36,286 nt of DNA from UMGS1696 sp964558485. Lineage in GTDB: Bacteria; Bacillota; Clostridia; Oscillospirales; CAG-272. Under the pieces are notes generated by a model that did not search any database, was not told where the DNA came from, and saw nothing but the letters and a program-made list of their open reading frames with translations. The stretch is from positions 1-36,286 of the forward strand of contig CAZLED010000017.1 of NCBI GenBank assembly GCA_964558485.1, read 5' to 3'. The translations under genes were made by a program, and so were the position numbers. Positions within the stretch are counted from its first letter, which is position 1; every line of letters begins with the position of its first letter. Positions 7,619 to 15,333 of this stretch are shown one piece after another.

Positions 7619-8698
7619 TCAATCCACCACATAGTCCACCAACCGGGCGTGCAGGGCATAGCGCTGGGTCGAGGCACCGTTGGTACAGGTGGACAGGGTG
7701 ATGATCCGGTCAGAGGTCGTAAATTCCACATCCTTGACCTTGGTGGCATCCTCCTTGATCTTGTCGGTGAAGGCCTTGAAATCGTCAAAGGAGGTAAAGC
7801 CTGTCTTGAAATAGTTGTTGTCGTACCGGCTTTCGTAGATGGCAAAGGGTTCATACACGAACTTCCCATCGAAGGTGTAGATCACGATCTGGGTGTTCTC
7901 GAATACATCGTCCTTGAAGAATTCCGTCACATCGTGGAACATAGCGCCGGACGTGATGTTGTGGGCATAAAACACCGTGTTGTAATTTTTATTGATAGAA
8001 GTATTGCAGCGATAGTCCGCATACACCGAGCCGATGGGCAAATAGTCCCCGGTAAAGGCATGGTCCAGGTAATATTCGTTGTCGTCCCCTTGTACAATGG
8101 GGTAGTTGATGTTGGTGCCGTCCACCACGATCCAGCCGTAGGTATCCTCATTTTTCGCAGCCAATGCCTGTAGCTGGGCCCGGATCCGATTCAGCTCCTC
8201 TGTATCGGCACTTTTTTCAGTCGCGACCAAAACCGGCTCCCCGGCTTCGATCCGTGCAATATTGTCCGATACGCTGGACAGCGTGGTGATCTCCTGGTCC
8301 TTGCTAAGCCTTGTAGCATCCCCATCGCTGCCGGTGGTGTTCACTTCAAAATCGCTGAGCAGAAACTCATTGGCAAGCTGGCTGTAGATCTCTTCACCCT
8401 TTTGCCGTGCGGTCAGGTTTTGCACCAGCATGACACAACTGACCACAAAAGCCACAGAGGACGCATAGAATAGCAGCAGCCGAAAGATCTCCGCCGGTGT
8501 TTTCGATTTTTTGACAACGGCAGCCGACAGGGGCACATCCGCTTCCGTGAGCTGTTCCAGAGAATTGAGGAATTCACCGTTTGCATAATCCGCTTCATCG
8601 ATGAGATCAAAGGACAGCTCCGCCTCCGGATCGTGGGAGCCAGGCCTCCGGTGGTGTTTGGAAAGCCATGTATGGACAGTGTGAAAAGTTTGTTTCAT
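7619..8698 (-). CDS. srtB: Class B sortase
   Basis: 359 residues. The start at 8698 is supported by CCTGAGG a few bases upstream; in-frame codons farther upstream would lie beyond the promoter. Residues 1-70 are a hydrophilic cytoplasmic tail, 72-95 a single membrane segment, and about 190-359 the sortase domain. NTVFYAHN supplies catalytic His246, TLSTC catalytic Cys338 and QRYALHARL Arg346. YGWIVVDGTNINYPIVQG and the longer spacing between His and Cys fit class B. Sortases cleave a sorting motif in exported proteins and link them to the wall. A candidate substrate with a PQTG-like end is encoded at 13708-15174. The gene has its own promoter. Confidence 0.9.
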   Translation of the reverse strand: MKQTFHTVHTWLSKHHRRPGSHDPEAELSFDLIDEADYANGEFLNSLEQLTEADVPLSAAVVKKSKTPAEIFRLLLFYASSVAFVVSCVMLVQNLTARQKGEEIYSQLANEFLLSDFEVNTTGSDGDATRLSKDQEITTLSSVSDNIARIEAGEPVLVATEKSADTEELNRIRAQLQALAAKNEDTYGWIVVDGTNINYPIVQGDDNEYYLDHAFTGDYLPIGSVYADYRCNTSINKNYNTVFYAHNITSGAMFHDVTEFFKDDVFENTQIVIYTFDGKFVYEPFAIYESRYDNNYFKTGFTSFDDFKAFTDKIKEDATKVKDVEFTTSDRIITLSTCTNGASTQRYALHARLVDYVVD

Positions 8699-8755
8699 AG
8701 GTACCTCAGGTGGTGAACTGATGCAGGACGCATCTGCAAAAAAGCATACACATAT

Positions 8756-8783
8756 ATTATAAGCGAAATTGCGCCAAAAACAA
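8756..8783 (-). promoter_or_regulatory. Promoter for the sortase gene
   Basis: Minus strand: TTGTTT (8783-8778), 16-bp spacer, TATAAT (8761-8756). The predicted start lies about 50 bases before the sortase ATG. Confidence 0.65.
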
Positions 8784-8941
8784 GAGCTTTGCAGAATTTT
8801 TCTCTTTTTGGTCAATGAGAGTTTACAAATTCCTCGTTTTTTCGCCGGAACTGGAAGAAAAGCAGGAGCCAAAGGAAACGGTGCAAAACAACTTCCGGAA
8901 AAAGAAAAAACGAAGTTTCCCGAAAAACCAGATCTTACTGC

Positions 8942-8970
8942 TTGCTTTTGACACGAAAATGTGGTATACT
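8942..8970 (+). promoter_or_regulatory. Promoter for tilS-hpt-ftsH
   Basis: TTGCTT (8942-8947), 17-bp spacer, TATACT (8965-8970) with extended -10 TGTGG. A TTGACA at 8948-8953 is too close (11 bp) to serve this -10. The predicted leader of roughly 235 nt contains the 97-bp tandem repeats. The stretch 8784-8941 between the two divergent promoters shows no gene. Confidence 0.7.
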
Positions 8971-9186
8971 GAGTGGGGATGTTGTTCAGCTAAGAGCCAA
9001 GGCAAACCACCCCACTCTTGAAAATTTCTCTGGGAGAGAAATTTTCCGAAGTTTTGTATAGAGCTTTGAGTGAGGATATGATTCAGCTAAGAGCCAAGGC
9101 AAACCACCCCACTCTTGAAAATTTCTCAGGGAGAGAAATTTTCCGAAGTTTTGTATGGGGCTTTGAGTGGGGATATGATTCAGCCG
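8971..9186 (+). repeat. 97-bp tandem repeat with internal perfect hairpins
   Basis: Two nearly identical 97-bp units (8971-9067 and 9068-9164) and the first ~22 bases of a third (from 9165). The beginning, GAGTGRGGAT, recurs exactly 97 bases apart three times. Each unit has a perfect 11-bp inverted repeat, GAAAATTTCTC/GAGAAATTTTC with a 5-base loop, at 9020-9046 and 9117-9143. The block lies entirely in the presumed untranslated leader of tilS. 97 is not a multiple of 3, and frames through it carry no recognisable protein. Confidence 0.9.
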
Positions 9187-9213
9187 AAAACTACAGAAAG
9201 GAGTGTGGTGTCC

Positions 9214-10743
9214 ATGTATGCGAAATTTGTCCAGGAGCTGCAGCAAAGTGGCATGGCAGATCTGATGGCACGGGAAGGCGGTGTACTGGTGGCCTATTCC
9301 GGTGGCGCCGACTCCACACTGCTATTGCATTTTTGCCATACCTATTGCCAGACCCACGCTTTGTCTCTGTACGCCGTGCACGTCCACCATGGGATCCGTG
9401 GCGAGGAAGCCGACCGGGATGCTGCCCACTGTCGGAAAACCGCCGATGCCCTGGAGATCCCGTTGTACACCTACCACCGGGATATTCCTACATTGGCAAG
9501 GGAACGCTCCATAGGTCTGGAAGAATGTGCCCGGCTGGAACGATATGCCTGCCTGGACGAAGCCTGTGTTGCCATCGGAAAGCCATCGCTGCCCATCGCC
9601 ACGGCCCACAACGGTGACGACCAATTGGAGACCATTCTGTTTCATATGCTGCGGGGAAGTGGACTGACCGGTATGTGTGGCATCTCTCCCATCCGAGACG
9701 ATCGATACATCCGACCGCTTTTGCCCTTTTCCAGCGCACAGATCCGGCAGACCTGCGTGGCAGAGGGCTATACCTACGTAGAAGACAGCACCAATGCCGA
9801 CACTGCCTACACACGCAACTACCTGCGTCACGAAGTCCTGCCACGTCTGCGACAGATCAGTCCCCACCCGGAAACGGCAGTCTGTCATATGGCCACTTTA
9901 CTATCCCAGGACAACGACTGCTTACAAAGGCAGGCCGAAGAGATCCTGACACAAAGCGAGTGTGGCGGTACACTGCGCATTTCCCGGCAGACGCTGCGTG
10001 ACCTGCACCCGGCCATTGGCACCCGTGTCCTACGGATGGCATTTGCAAGGTTGAGTGTACAGAAGGACGCCATGACCAAAGAGCAGACCGACACACTGCT
10101 TGCCATGGCGTGTGACAACGAAAGAAGCTGTCGTGCTCTGTCGCTCCCCGGTAAGCAGCAGGCGTGCATCGATGGAGAGACGGTGTACTTTACAAGCGAA
10201 ACAAAACCGACCGAGACCATGCCGGTGACCGTAGAGATCCCCACGATCGAACGGGGCGAGACCGCCGTGGTAGACTGGAAAAACGCAAAAATCGTCCTTT
10301 CCCGGAAAAATTTACCGACACGTCCCGGAAAATTAGAAAATATTTACAATTTATCAATACAACGTCCCATGAATTTTGCTACAATAAAGGGCGTACTGTG
10401 TTTACGCACCCGAAGACCCGGCGATACCATCCGCTACGGTGGTCTGGCCCGGAAGGTGCGGAAGCTGCAAAACGCCTATCATACACCGCCGGAATGCCGG
10501 GACACCATGCTTCTTCTCAGCGATGCAGAGGAGGTTTTGTGGGTCGAAGGCTGGCAGGTCTGCGACAAGGCAAGATGGACAGAGGACACAGACGATGTCC
10601 TGTGGATCGAAGTATATACCAAAGAAGCTGGATCGACAACAGATCCGCAAACGGCGACAGTGTGCATAGACAACGACAAAATTCAAATAGATCCTAAGAT
10701 AAAAAACGGAGGCAACCATGGTACGGAAGACAGACTTGGATAA
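9214..10743 (+). CDS. tilS: tRNA(Ile)-lysidine synthetase
   Basis: 509 residues. Attaches lysine to C34 of tRNA-Ile(CAU), changing codon reading from AUG to AUA; essential in most bacteria. The PP-loop SGGADS is at residues 29-34, followed by HVHHGIRGEEADRD, ECARLERYACL, TAHNGDDQLETILFHMLRGSG and TRNYLRHEVLP, all TilS signatures. The C-terminal part contains RRPGDTIRYGG, matching the TilS C-terminal domain. The ATG at 9214 is 10 bases after AAAGGAG (9197-9203); GTG codons at 9205 and 9208 are alternatives. An in-frame ATG at 9115 lies inside the repeat and is unlikely. The 3' end overlaps hpt by 26 bases. Confidence 0.95.
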   Translation: MYAKFVQELQQSGMADLMAREGGVLVAYSGGADSTLLLHFCHTYCQTHALSLYAVHVHHGIRGEEADRDAAHCRKTADALEIPLYTYHRDIPTLARERSIGLEECARLERYACLDEACVAIGKPSLPIATAHNGDDQLETILFHMLRGSGLTGMCGISPIRDDRYIRPLLPFSSAQIRQTCVAEGYTYVEDSTNADTAYTRNYLRHEVLPRLRQISPHPETAVCHMATLLSQDNDCLQRQAEEILTQSECGGTLRISRQTLRDLHPAIGTRVLRMAFARLSVQKDAMTKEQTDTLLAMACDNERSCRALSLPGKQQACIDGETVYFTSETKPTETMPVTVEIPTIERGETAVVDWKNAKIVLSRKNLPTRPGKLENIYNLSIQRPMNFATIKGVLCLRTRRPGDTIRYGGLARKVRKLQNAYHTPPECRDTMLLLSDAEEVLWVEGWQVCDKARWTEDTDDVLWIEVYTKEAGSTTDPQTATVCIDNDKIQIDPKIKNGGNHGTEDRLG

Positions 10744-11287
10744 AGACATAGAAAAGGTATTGGTCTCGGCAGAAGAGATCGAAGCTCTGACAGAAAAGAT
10801 CGCCGATGAGATCGACCACGACTACAGGGGAAGCGGCAAGAAGCTGTTGCTGCTGGGCATCCTGAAGGGCAGTGTGGTCTTTATGGGTGAGCTGATGAAG
10901 AAAATGACCATTCCGGTGGAGATCGACTTTATGAAGGTGTCCTCCTACGGCGCCGGCACCTCCACCACGGGTCGGATCAAGATCTTACTCGACATCCACA
11001 GAAATAACTTGGCTGAGACCGATATCATCATCGTAGAGGACATCATCGACAGCGGACGTACCCTTTCCTATCTGAAGGAATACTTGGAGCTGGGTGGAGC
11101 CCATTCTGTTCGCACCTGTACCATGCTGGATAAGCCTTCTCGCCGGGAAGTGGATTTCACGCCGGACTATCGGGGCATGGAGATCCCGGATGAATTTGTG
11201 GTCGGCTACGGCCTGGACTATGCCGAGCAATATCGTGCGTTGCCCTACGTAGGCGTCCTGAAGCCGGAGATCTATGAGAAAAAGTGA
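10718..11287 (+). CDS. hpt: Hypoxanthine phosphoribosyltransferase
   Basis: 189 residues. Converts hypoxanthine (and usually guanine) plus PRPP to the nucleotide in purine salvage. The PRPP-binding motif IIIVEDIIDSGRTLSYL spans residues 103-119; LGILKGSVVFMGEL near residue 47 is the conserved PPi loop and KVSSYGAGTSTTGR the flexible catalytic loop. DFTPDYRGMEIPDEFVVGYGLDY completes the purine-binding end. GGAGG lies 5 bases before the ATG, within tilS, giving a 26-base overlap. The order tilS-hpt-ftsH is widely conserved in Firmicutes. Confidence 0.96.
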   Translation: MVRKTDLDKDIEKVLVSAEEIEALTEKIADEIDHDYRGSGKKLLLLGILKGSVVFMGELMKKMTIPVEIDFMKVSSYGAGTSTTGRIKILLDIHRNNLAETDIIIVEDIIDSGRTLSYLKEYLELGGAHSVRTCTMLDKPSRREVDFTPDYRGMEIPDEFVVGYGLDYAEQYRALPYVGVLKPEIYEKK

Positions 11288-11354
11288 TCCTGCAAAAGCG
11301 CTTTACCTCTGTGACAGCAGGGGTGCAAATACATACATTTTTTAGGGAGTTGGA

Positions 11355-13385
11355 ATGAAAAACAGCTTAAAGATCACCATATTTTATGTTGTACTCATCG
11401 CCATTCTGATCGTGGCTACCGCATCTCTCTGGGACAATGTTCCGGAGGAAACCTTGCTCTTTTCGGACGTTGTGGAGCTGTTCCATAACGAACAGGTGCG
11501 GGAGTTCCAGGTGGATGAGGACAACACGCTGACTATGATCGTCAGAACCAAAACCACCGACGGCGTTGCCACAGAGGCCATGCTTTCCTATCAGTTACGC
11601 AATCTGGATCTATTCTTAGAAGAGCTTGGCGACCTGATCGCACAACAGCACGAAGCCGGCATTATCGAAGCCTATGACTATCCGCCGCCGTATGAGATCC
11701 CCTGGTGGGTGTCTCTGGTGCCCTACGCCATTGTGATCATTCTGATGATCGCCATGTGGATGTTCGTGGTCAACCAGGCCACCGGCGGTAAGGGCTCCAA
11801 GATGGGCTCTGTAGGTCGTGCCAAGGCAAAGCTGGTAACGGCAGACAAAGCCAAGGTCTACTTCAAAGACGTAGCCGGTGCAGACGAAGAAAAGGCAGAG
11901 CTGGAAGAGATCGTGGAGTTTCTGCGCAATCCGGAATATTTCACCAAGCTGGGTGCCAAGATCCCCCACGGTGTACTGCTGGTTGGCCCTCCCGGTACCG
12001 GTAAGACGCTGATCGCCAAAGCCGTAGCCGGAGAAGCAGGCGTACCGTTCTACTCCATTTCCGGTTCGGATTTCGTGGAAATGTACGTAGGTGTGGGCGC
12101 CTCCCGTGTCCGTGACCTGTTTGACACCGCCAAGAAGAACCCGGCTGCCATCATCTTCATCGACGAGATCGACGCCGTAGGTCGCCATAGAGGGGCAGGC
12201 CTGGGTGGTGGTCACGACGAAAGAGAACAGACCCTGAACCAGATCCTTGTGGAAATGGATGGCTTTGGTTCCAGCGAAGGCGTGATCGTCATGGCTGCCA
12301 CCAACCGTCCGGATATCCTGGACCCGGCACTGCTGCGTCCCGGTCGTTTTGACCGCCAGATCACCATGAATGCCCCGGATGTAAAGGGCAGAGAAGACAT
12401 CCTGAAGGTACACGCCAAGAACAAGCCCTTTGAAGCCGATGTGGATCTGGGTGTCATCGCCAAGACCACCGTAGGCTTCACCGGTGCCGAGCTTGCCAAC
12501 CTGCTGAACGAAGCCGCACTGCTGGCTGCCCGAAAGGGTAAGCACCTGATCGGCATGAACGACCTGGAAGAAGCCATGATCAAGGTCATCGTAGGTCCGG
12601 CTAAGAAGTCCCGTGTGATCTCCGAAGCCGAGCGGAAGCTGACTGCCTACCACGAAGCCGGTCACGCCGTCACCACCTGGGTGCGCCAGAAGGATGAACC
12701 GGTACACCAGATCTCCATCATTCCCAGTGGCAGAGCAGGTGGCTACACCCTGTCCTTCCCCAAGGAAGATAAGTCCTATATGTCCCGCTCCGCCATGGAA
12801 AATGAGATCGTCACCCTGCTGGGCGGTCGTGTGGCAGAACAGATCATTTTAGGCGACATCTCCACAGGAGCATCTAACGACATCCAGAGAGCCACCAGCA
12901 TTGCCCGGCAGATGGTCACCAAATACGGTATGTCCGAAAAGTTGGGTCCCATCCTGTACGGCAGCGAATCCTCCAGTGACGAGGTGTTCCTGGGTCGTGA
13001 CTTCAACAACACCCGGAACTATTCCGAGGAGACGGCATCCCTGATCGACAGCGAAGTGAAGCGCATCGTTTCCGAAGCCTATGCCCAGGCCGAGCAGATC
13101 CTGCGGGACAACATCGATCGCCTCCACTTCATCGCCGCATATCTGATGAAGAACGAGATCATGGAAGAGGCACAGTTCGTCCGTGCTATGAGCGAACCGG
13201 ACATCACCCTGGAAGAGCTGGAAGCCATGGTCGCCGAAAAGCGTCGCAAGAGCCAGGAAGAAAACGAAGCCCATGCCCGTCGTCTGGCCGAGGAAGAAAA
13301 GCAGCGGGAAGCCGAACGAGCTGCCGAAGCTGCCAAGGAAAAGGAACGGCATAAGGAAAAAGACTACGACGATATAGATCGATAA
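11355..13385 (+). CDS. ftsH: ATP-dependent zinc metalloprotease FtsH
   Basis: 676 residues. Membrane-anchored AAA+ protease that degrades misassembled membrane proteins and regulatory proteins. Two membrane segments (about 6-24 and 118-138) flank a ~90-residue extracytoplasmic domain. Walker A GPPGTGKT is at 211-218, Walker B IIFIDEID at 266-273, the second region of homology around 314-334, and the zinc site HEAGH at 433-437 with a further acidic ligand in the GASNDIQRAT segment. The last ~60 residues are a charged Glu/Lys/Arg/Ala-rich helix ending in DDIDR, longer than in many homologues. AGGGAG is 6 bases or so before the ATG. A strong terminator follows. Confidence 0.97.
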   Translation: MKNSLKITIFYVVLIAILIVATASLWDNVPEETLLFSDVVELFHNEQVREFQVDEDNTLTMIVRTKTTDGVATEAMLSYQLRNLDLFLEELGDLIAQQHEAGIIEAYDYPPPYEIPWWVSLVPYAIVIILMIAMWMFVVNQATGGKGSKMGSVGRAKAKLVTADKAKVYFKDVAGADEEKAELEEIVEFLRNPEYFTKLGAKIPHGVLLVGPPGTGKTLIAKAVAGEAGVPFYSISGSDFVEMYVGVGASRVRDLFDTAKKNPAAIIFIDEIDAVGRHRGAGLGGGHDEREQTLNQILVEMDGFGSSEGVIVMAATNRPDILDPALLRPGRFDRQITMNAPDVKGREDILKVHAKNKPFEADVDLGVIAKTTVGFTGAELANLLNEAALLAARKGKHLIGMNDLEEAMIKVIVGPAKKSRVISEAERKLTAYHEAGHAVTTWVRQKDEPVHQISIIPSGRAGGYTLSFPKEDKSYMSRSAMENEIVTLLGGRVAEQIILGDISTGASNDIQRATSIARQMVTKYGMSEKLGPILYGSESSSDEVFLGRDFNNTRNYSEETASLIDSEVKRIVSEAYAQAEQILRDNIDRLHFIAAYLMKNEIMEEAQFVRAMSEPDITLEELEAMVAEKRRKSQEENEAHARRLAEEEKQREAERAAEAAKEKERHKEKDYDDIDR

Positions 13386-13389
13386 AACC

Positions 13390-13450
13390 AAAAGGGGATC
13401 CTCCTATCTATGTATGCCTACGGGATGCATAAGCAGGAGGCCCCTTTTTT
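13390..13450 (+). terminator. Terminator after ftsH
   Basis: AAAAGGGG..CCTCCT (13390-13405) pairs with AGGAGGCCCCTTTT (13435-13448) with a 2-base bulge, an inner TATGC/GCATA stem and a run of six T. From here to the next promoter (13451-13551) I see no gene. Confidence 0.85.
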
Positions 13451-13551
13451 CTGTGCCCGGACGGGTATGTACAGGATGAACAAATGAAAACGCCCGAATG
13501 GAAAGCGGCGTATATCGCTGCGCCAAATCCAAAAAAATTGCGAAATGCTGC

Positions 13552-13580
13552 TTGACAAAGTTCGGCATTTGTGGTATACT
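13552..13580 (+). promoter_or_regulatory. Strong promoter of the flavin electron-transfer operon
   Basis: Consensus TTGACA (13552-13557), 17-bp spacer, TATACT (13575-13580) with extended -10 TGTGG. The closest to consensus in the window; transcription would start near 13587, just where the first GGTTAG dyad begins. Confidence 0.85.
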
Positions 13581-13587
13581 TTTCATC

Positions 13588-13670
13588 GGTTAGCAGAGAC
13601 TAACCAAACGACGCTGTCGAAGGATCCTGTGGCAGCGTTTCCTTAGCCTATTTGGTTAGCTATAGCTAAC
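13588..13670 (+). promoter_or_regulatory. GGTTAG-type dyads in the operon leader (operator or RNA switch)
   Basis: Downstream of the -10, GGTTAG (13588-13593) and CTAACC (13600-13605) form one dyad, and GTTAGCTATAGCTAAC (13655-13670) is a perfect 16-bp palindrome. CTAACCAAA (13600-13608) is also perfectly complementary to TTTGGTTAG (13651-13659), enclosing an 8-bp hairpin ACGCTGTC/GGCAGCGT (13611-13618 with 13631-13638). The half-site resembles those of DtxR/IdeR-type metalloregulators, but dyad spacing differs from the classical box. Either DNA operators or alternative RNA pairings would fit. Confidence 0.6.
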
Positions 13671-13707
13671 TGAAAATAGAACCAAAAATACAAAAAGGAG
13701 TACTTTT

Positions 13708-15174
13708 ATGAACCTCAAGAAAACCATGCAGATCCTGCTTTGCGCCGCGCTTTTGACCAGTGCCGCTTCTCTCACTGCCGGTGCAGAAGGCGAGATGGTG
13801 TACGGCACCATGCAGATCCCCTACGATGCCTTCTATGCATCAGAAGGTGTAGCTTCTGATGTAGATGCCGTATCCTCTGCCACCACCTCCAAGTGGAAGA
13901 ACGAGAACCTGACTGCCGGTACGTATAACGCCGAAAACGCAGACGGCAGTGGTACCATCCTGGGTGTTGTCTATCCCGTAGCCATTTCCCAGGCAGATCT
14001 GGATGCTCTGGGCGACAACAACTATAGCTTCACCAAGCTGGACGAAGCACCGGCTGCGTATAAGGAAGTGACCGTGACCGATGGCGTGGCTGCCTTCTCC
14101 GCAGTGCAGGGTGCTACCGCCGCCATCGAAGGTGTGACCGCCACCATCACCGTGGACACCGTATACGGCGACTACTGCATCGACGCCGCTGTAAACAACG
14201 CCAACGGCACCTCCGATGTGGGCCGGATCTATGGTATCGTTCTGCACACGGCAGATGGCAACGGCTACGGTATGCGTCACCTGGAAAACATCTGGCGTGA
14301 CGAGATCGCCTGGTCCTCCGGCTTTGTGACCACCGAAAGACACGGCAATGCGCTGGTATACGATGACTACGTAGCCATGGTTGGTCAGACCATCGACCAG
14401 ATCACCTACATCACCGACTCCGGCTACCACACCCTGGCCACCAGCCTGTATGTGCCTGTTAAGTTTGAAAACACCTTGACCGTTGCAGATGCCGACATCA
14501 CCGCAGGACAGACCGCCGTATCCATGACCGGTTTCCCGGAGGATTACAGCAAGACCTACGCCGTGGATGGTCTGACCGGCACCGTGACCGACACCGCCGT
14601 ATCCTATGAAAACGCCATGCCCGGCAGCTACACCCTGGTCGTTTCCGATGCAAACGGCAAGTACGCCAATGTAAAGACCTCCTTTACCCTGACCACCGAT
14701 GGGATGCCCGCTACCGCCGCCGGCAATGGTCTGACCAAGGCCGATGGTGCCGCCGATGCCGAATACCAGAACTTCCTGTCCAAGATCTCCAAGGTCACCG
14801 TTGGGGAGAATGAATATGCCGCCTCCGGAAAGCGTGGCGTGAAGATCATTGGCGAAGACGGTGCCATCGATGCCGCCGCTGCCAAGGGTGAAGAACTGGT
14901 ATTTGCCGCCGATGGGGAATACACCATGACCGTGGCCGCTACGGGTTACAACAACACCCTGACCTTCCAGGTATCCATCCAGAACGGTACCGCTTCCGTG
15001 GTTGTCGATACCATCGAGACTGCCGAGACGCTGCCTGCCGCTGAGACCACCGCTGCCGCCGAAGACGTTGTGACCACCGCACCCCAGACCGGCTCTGTCG
15101 CATTGGGTGCCGCCGCTGTATTGCTGCTGGGTGGTGCCGGTGCCGGTCTGGTACTGCGTAAGAAGAAGCAGTGA
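13708..15174 (+). CDS. Tp47-like (penicillin-binding Tp47 domain) surface protein with C-terminal wall-sorting-like signal
   Basis: 488 residues. Signal peptide 1-26, ending near TAGAEG. The mature N-terminus VYGTMQIPYDAFYASEG followed by VDAVSSATTSKW matches what I know of clostridial proteins annotated with Tp47 domains, related to the treponemal 47-kDa lipoprotein. MRHLENIWRDEIAWSSGF and the following Tyr-rich stretch fit the same family. Ig-like Thr-rich repeats occupy about 250-440. The end has a Thr/Glu linker, APQTGS (458-463), a Gly/Ala/Leu membrane stretch and RKKKQ: a sorting signal with Ala in place of Leu/Asn. AAAAGGAG precedes the ATG. First gene of the operon, likely abundant and wall-exposed; an electron-transfer role is inferred from its neighbours. 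Confidence 0.78.
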   Translation: MNLKKTMQILLCAALLTSAASLTAGAEGEMVYGTMQIPYDAFYASEGVASDVDAVSSATTSKWKNENLTAGTYNAENADGSGTILGVVYPVAISQADLDALGDNNYSFTKLDEAPAAYKEVTVTDGVAAFSAVQGATAAIEGVTATITVDTVYGDYCIDAAVNNANGTSDVGRIYGIVLHTADGNGYGMRHLENIWRDEIAWSSGFVTTERHGNALVYDDYVAMVGQTIDQITYITDSGYHTLATSLYVPVKFENTLTVADADITAGQTAVSMTGFPEDYSKTYAVDGLTGTVTDTAVSYENAMPGSYTLVVSDANGKYANVKTSFTLTTDGMPATAAGNGLTKADGAADAEYQNFLSKISKVTVGENEYAASGKRGVKIIGEDGAIDAAAAKGEELVFAADGEYTMTVAATGYNNTLTFQVSIQNGTASVVVDTIETAETLPAAETTAAAEDVVTTAPQTGSVALGAAAVLLLGGAGAGLVLRKKKQ

Positions 15175-15217
15175 TCTGCCCATGACCCGTTTCCAACGAT
15201 ATACCATACATTTTGTC

Positions 15218-15308
15218 AACGCTGATGCATGACCTGGACCAGCGTTCACGCAAGCTGCCGCAGTCATCCCCAAGCCGCTTCCCCGGTTTCAGGTGGCTGC
15301 GGTGCTTG
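15218..15308 (+). promoter_or_regulatory. Two stable hairpins in the intercistronic gap
   Basis: Hairpin 1: AACGCTG (15218-15224) with CAGCGTT (15240-15246). Hairpin 2: CAAGC..CCGCAG (15251-15263) with CTGCGG..GCTTG (15297-15308), with an inner AAGCCG/CGGTTT stem. No T-run follows, so this is more likely an mRNA processing or stability element, or a partial attenuator, than a full terminator. Confidence 0.55.
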
Positions 15309-15333
15309 TATTCTCATCACAAAGGAGAGAACT

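Noticed and set aside
8971..9186. Possible CRISPR array
   Set aside because: Units are directly tandem with no unique spacers between them, and no cas gene is present.
9018..9617. Plus-strand frame reading through the 97-bp repeats into tilS
   Set aside because: The second half is an out-of-frame tilS shadow; the repeat part is conserved as DNA (hairpins) and shifts frame between units.
11616..12707. Long open frame on the minus strand, inside ftsH
   Set aside because: Antisense shadow of a strongly conserved AAA+ gene; its composition is that of a complementary frame and no motif or ribosome binding site was seen.
13588..13670. Classical DtxR/IdeR operator
   Set aside because: Half-sites are similar, but centre spacing is 6 and 4 bases rather than 1, so I record a resemblance only.
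13588..13707. FMN riboswitch for the flavin operon
   Set aside because: The conserved RFN element segments are not present; only simple dyads are seen.
13840..15273. 477-codon open frame on the minus strand opposite the Tp47-like gene
   Set aside because: Extremely Gly/His/Val-rich, the mirror of a Thr/Ala/Asp-rich protein; no signal, start context or family motif.
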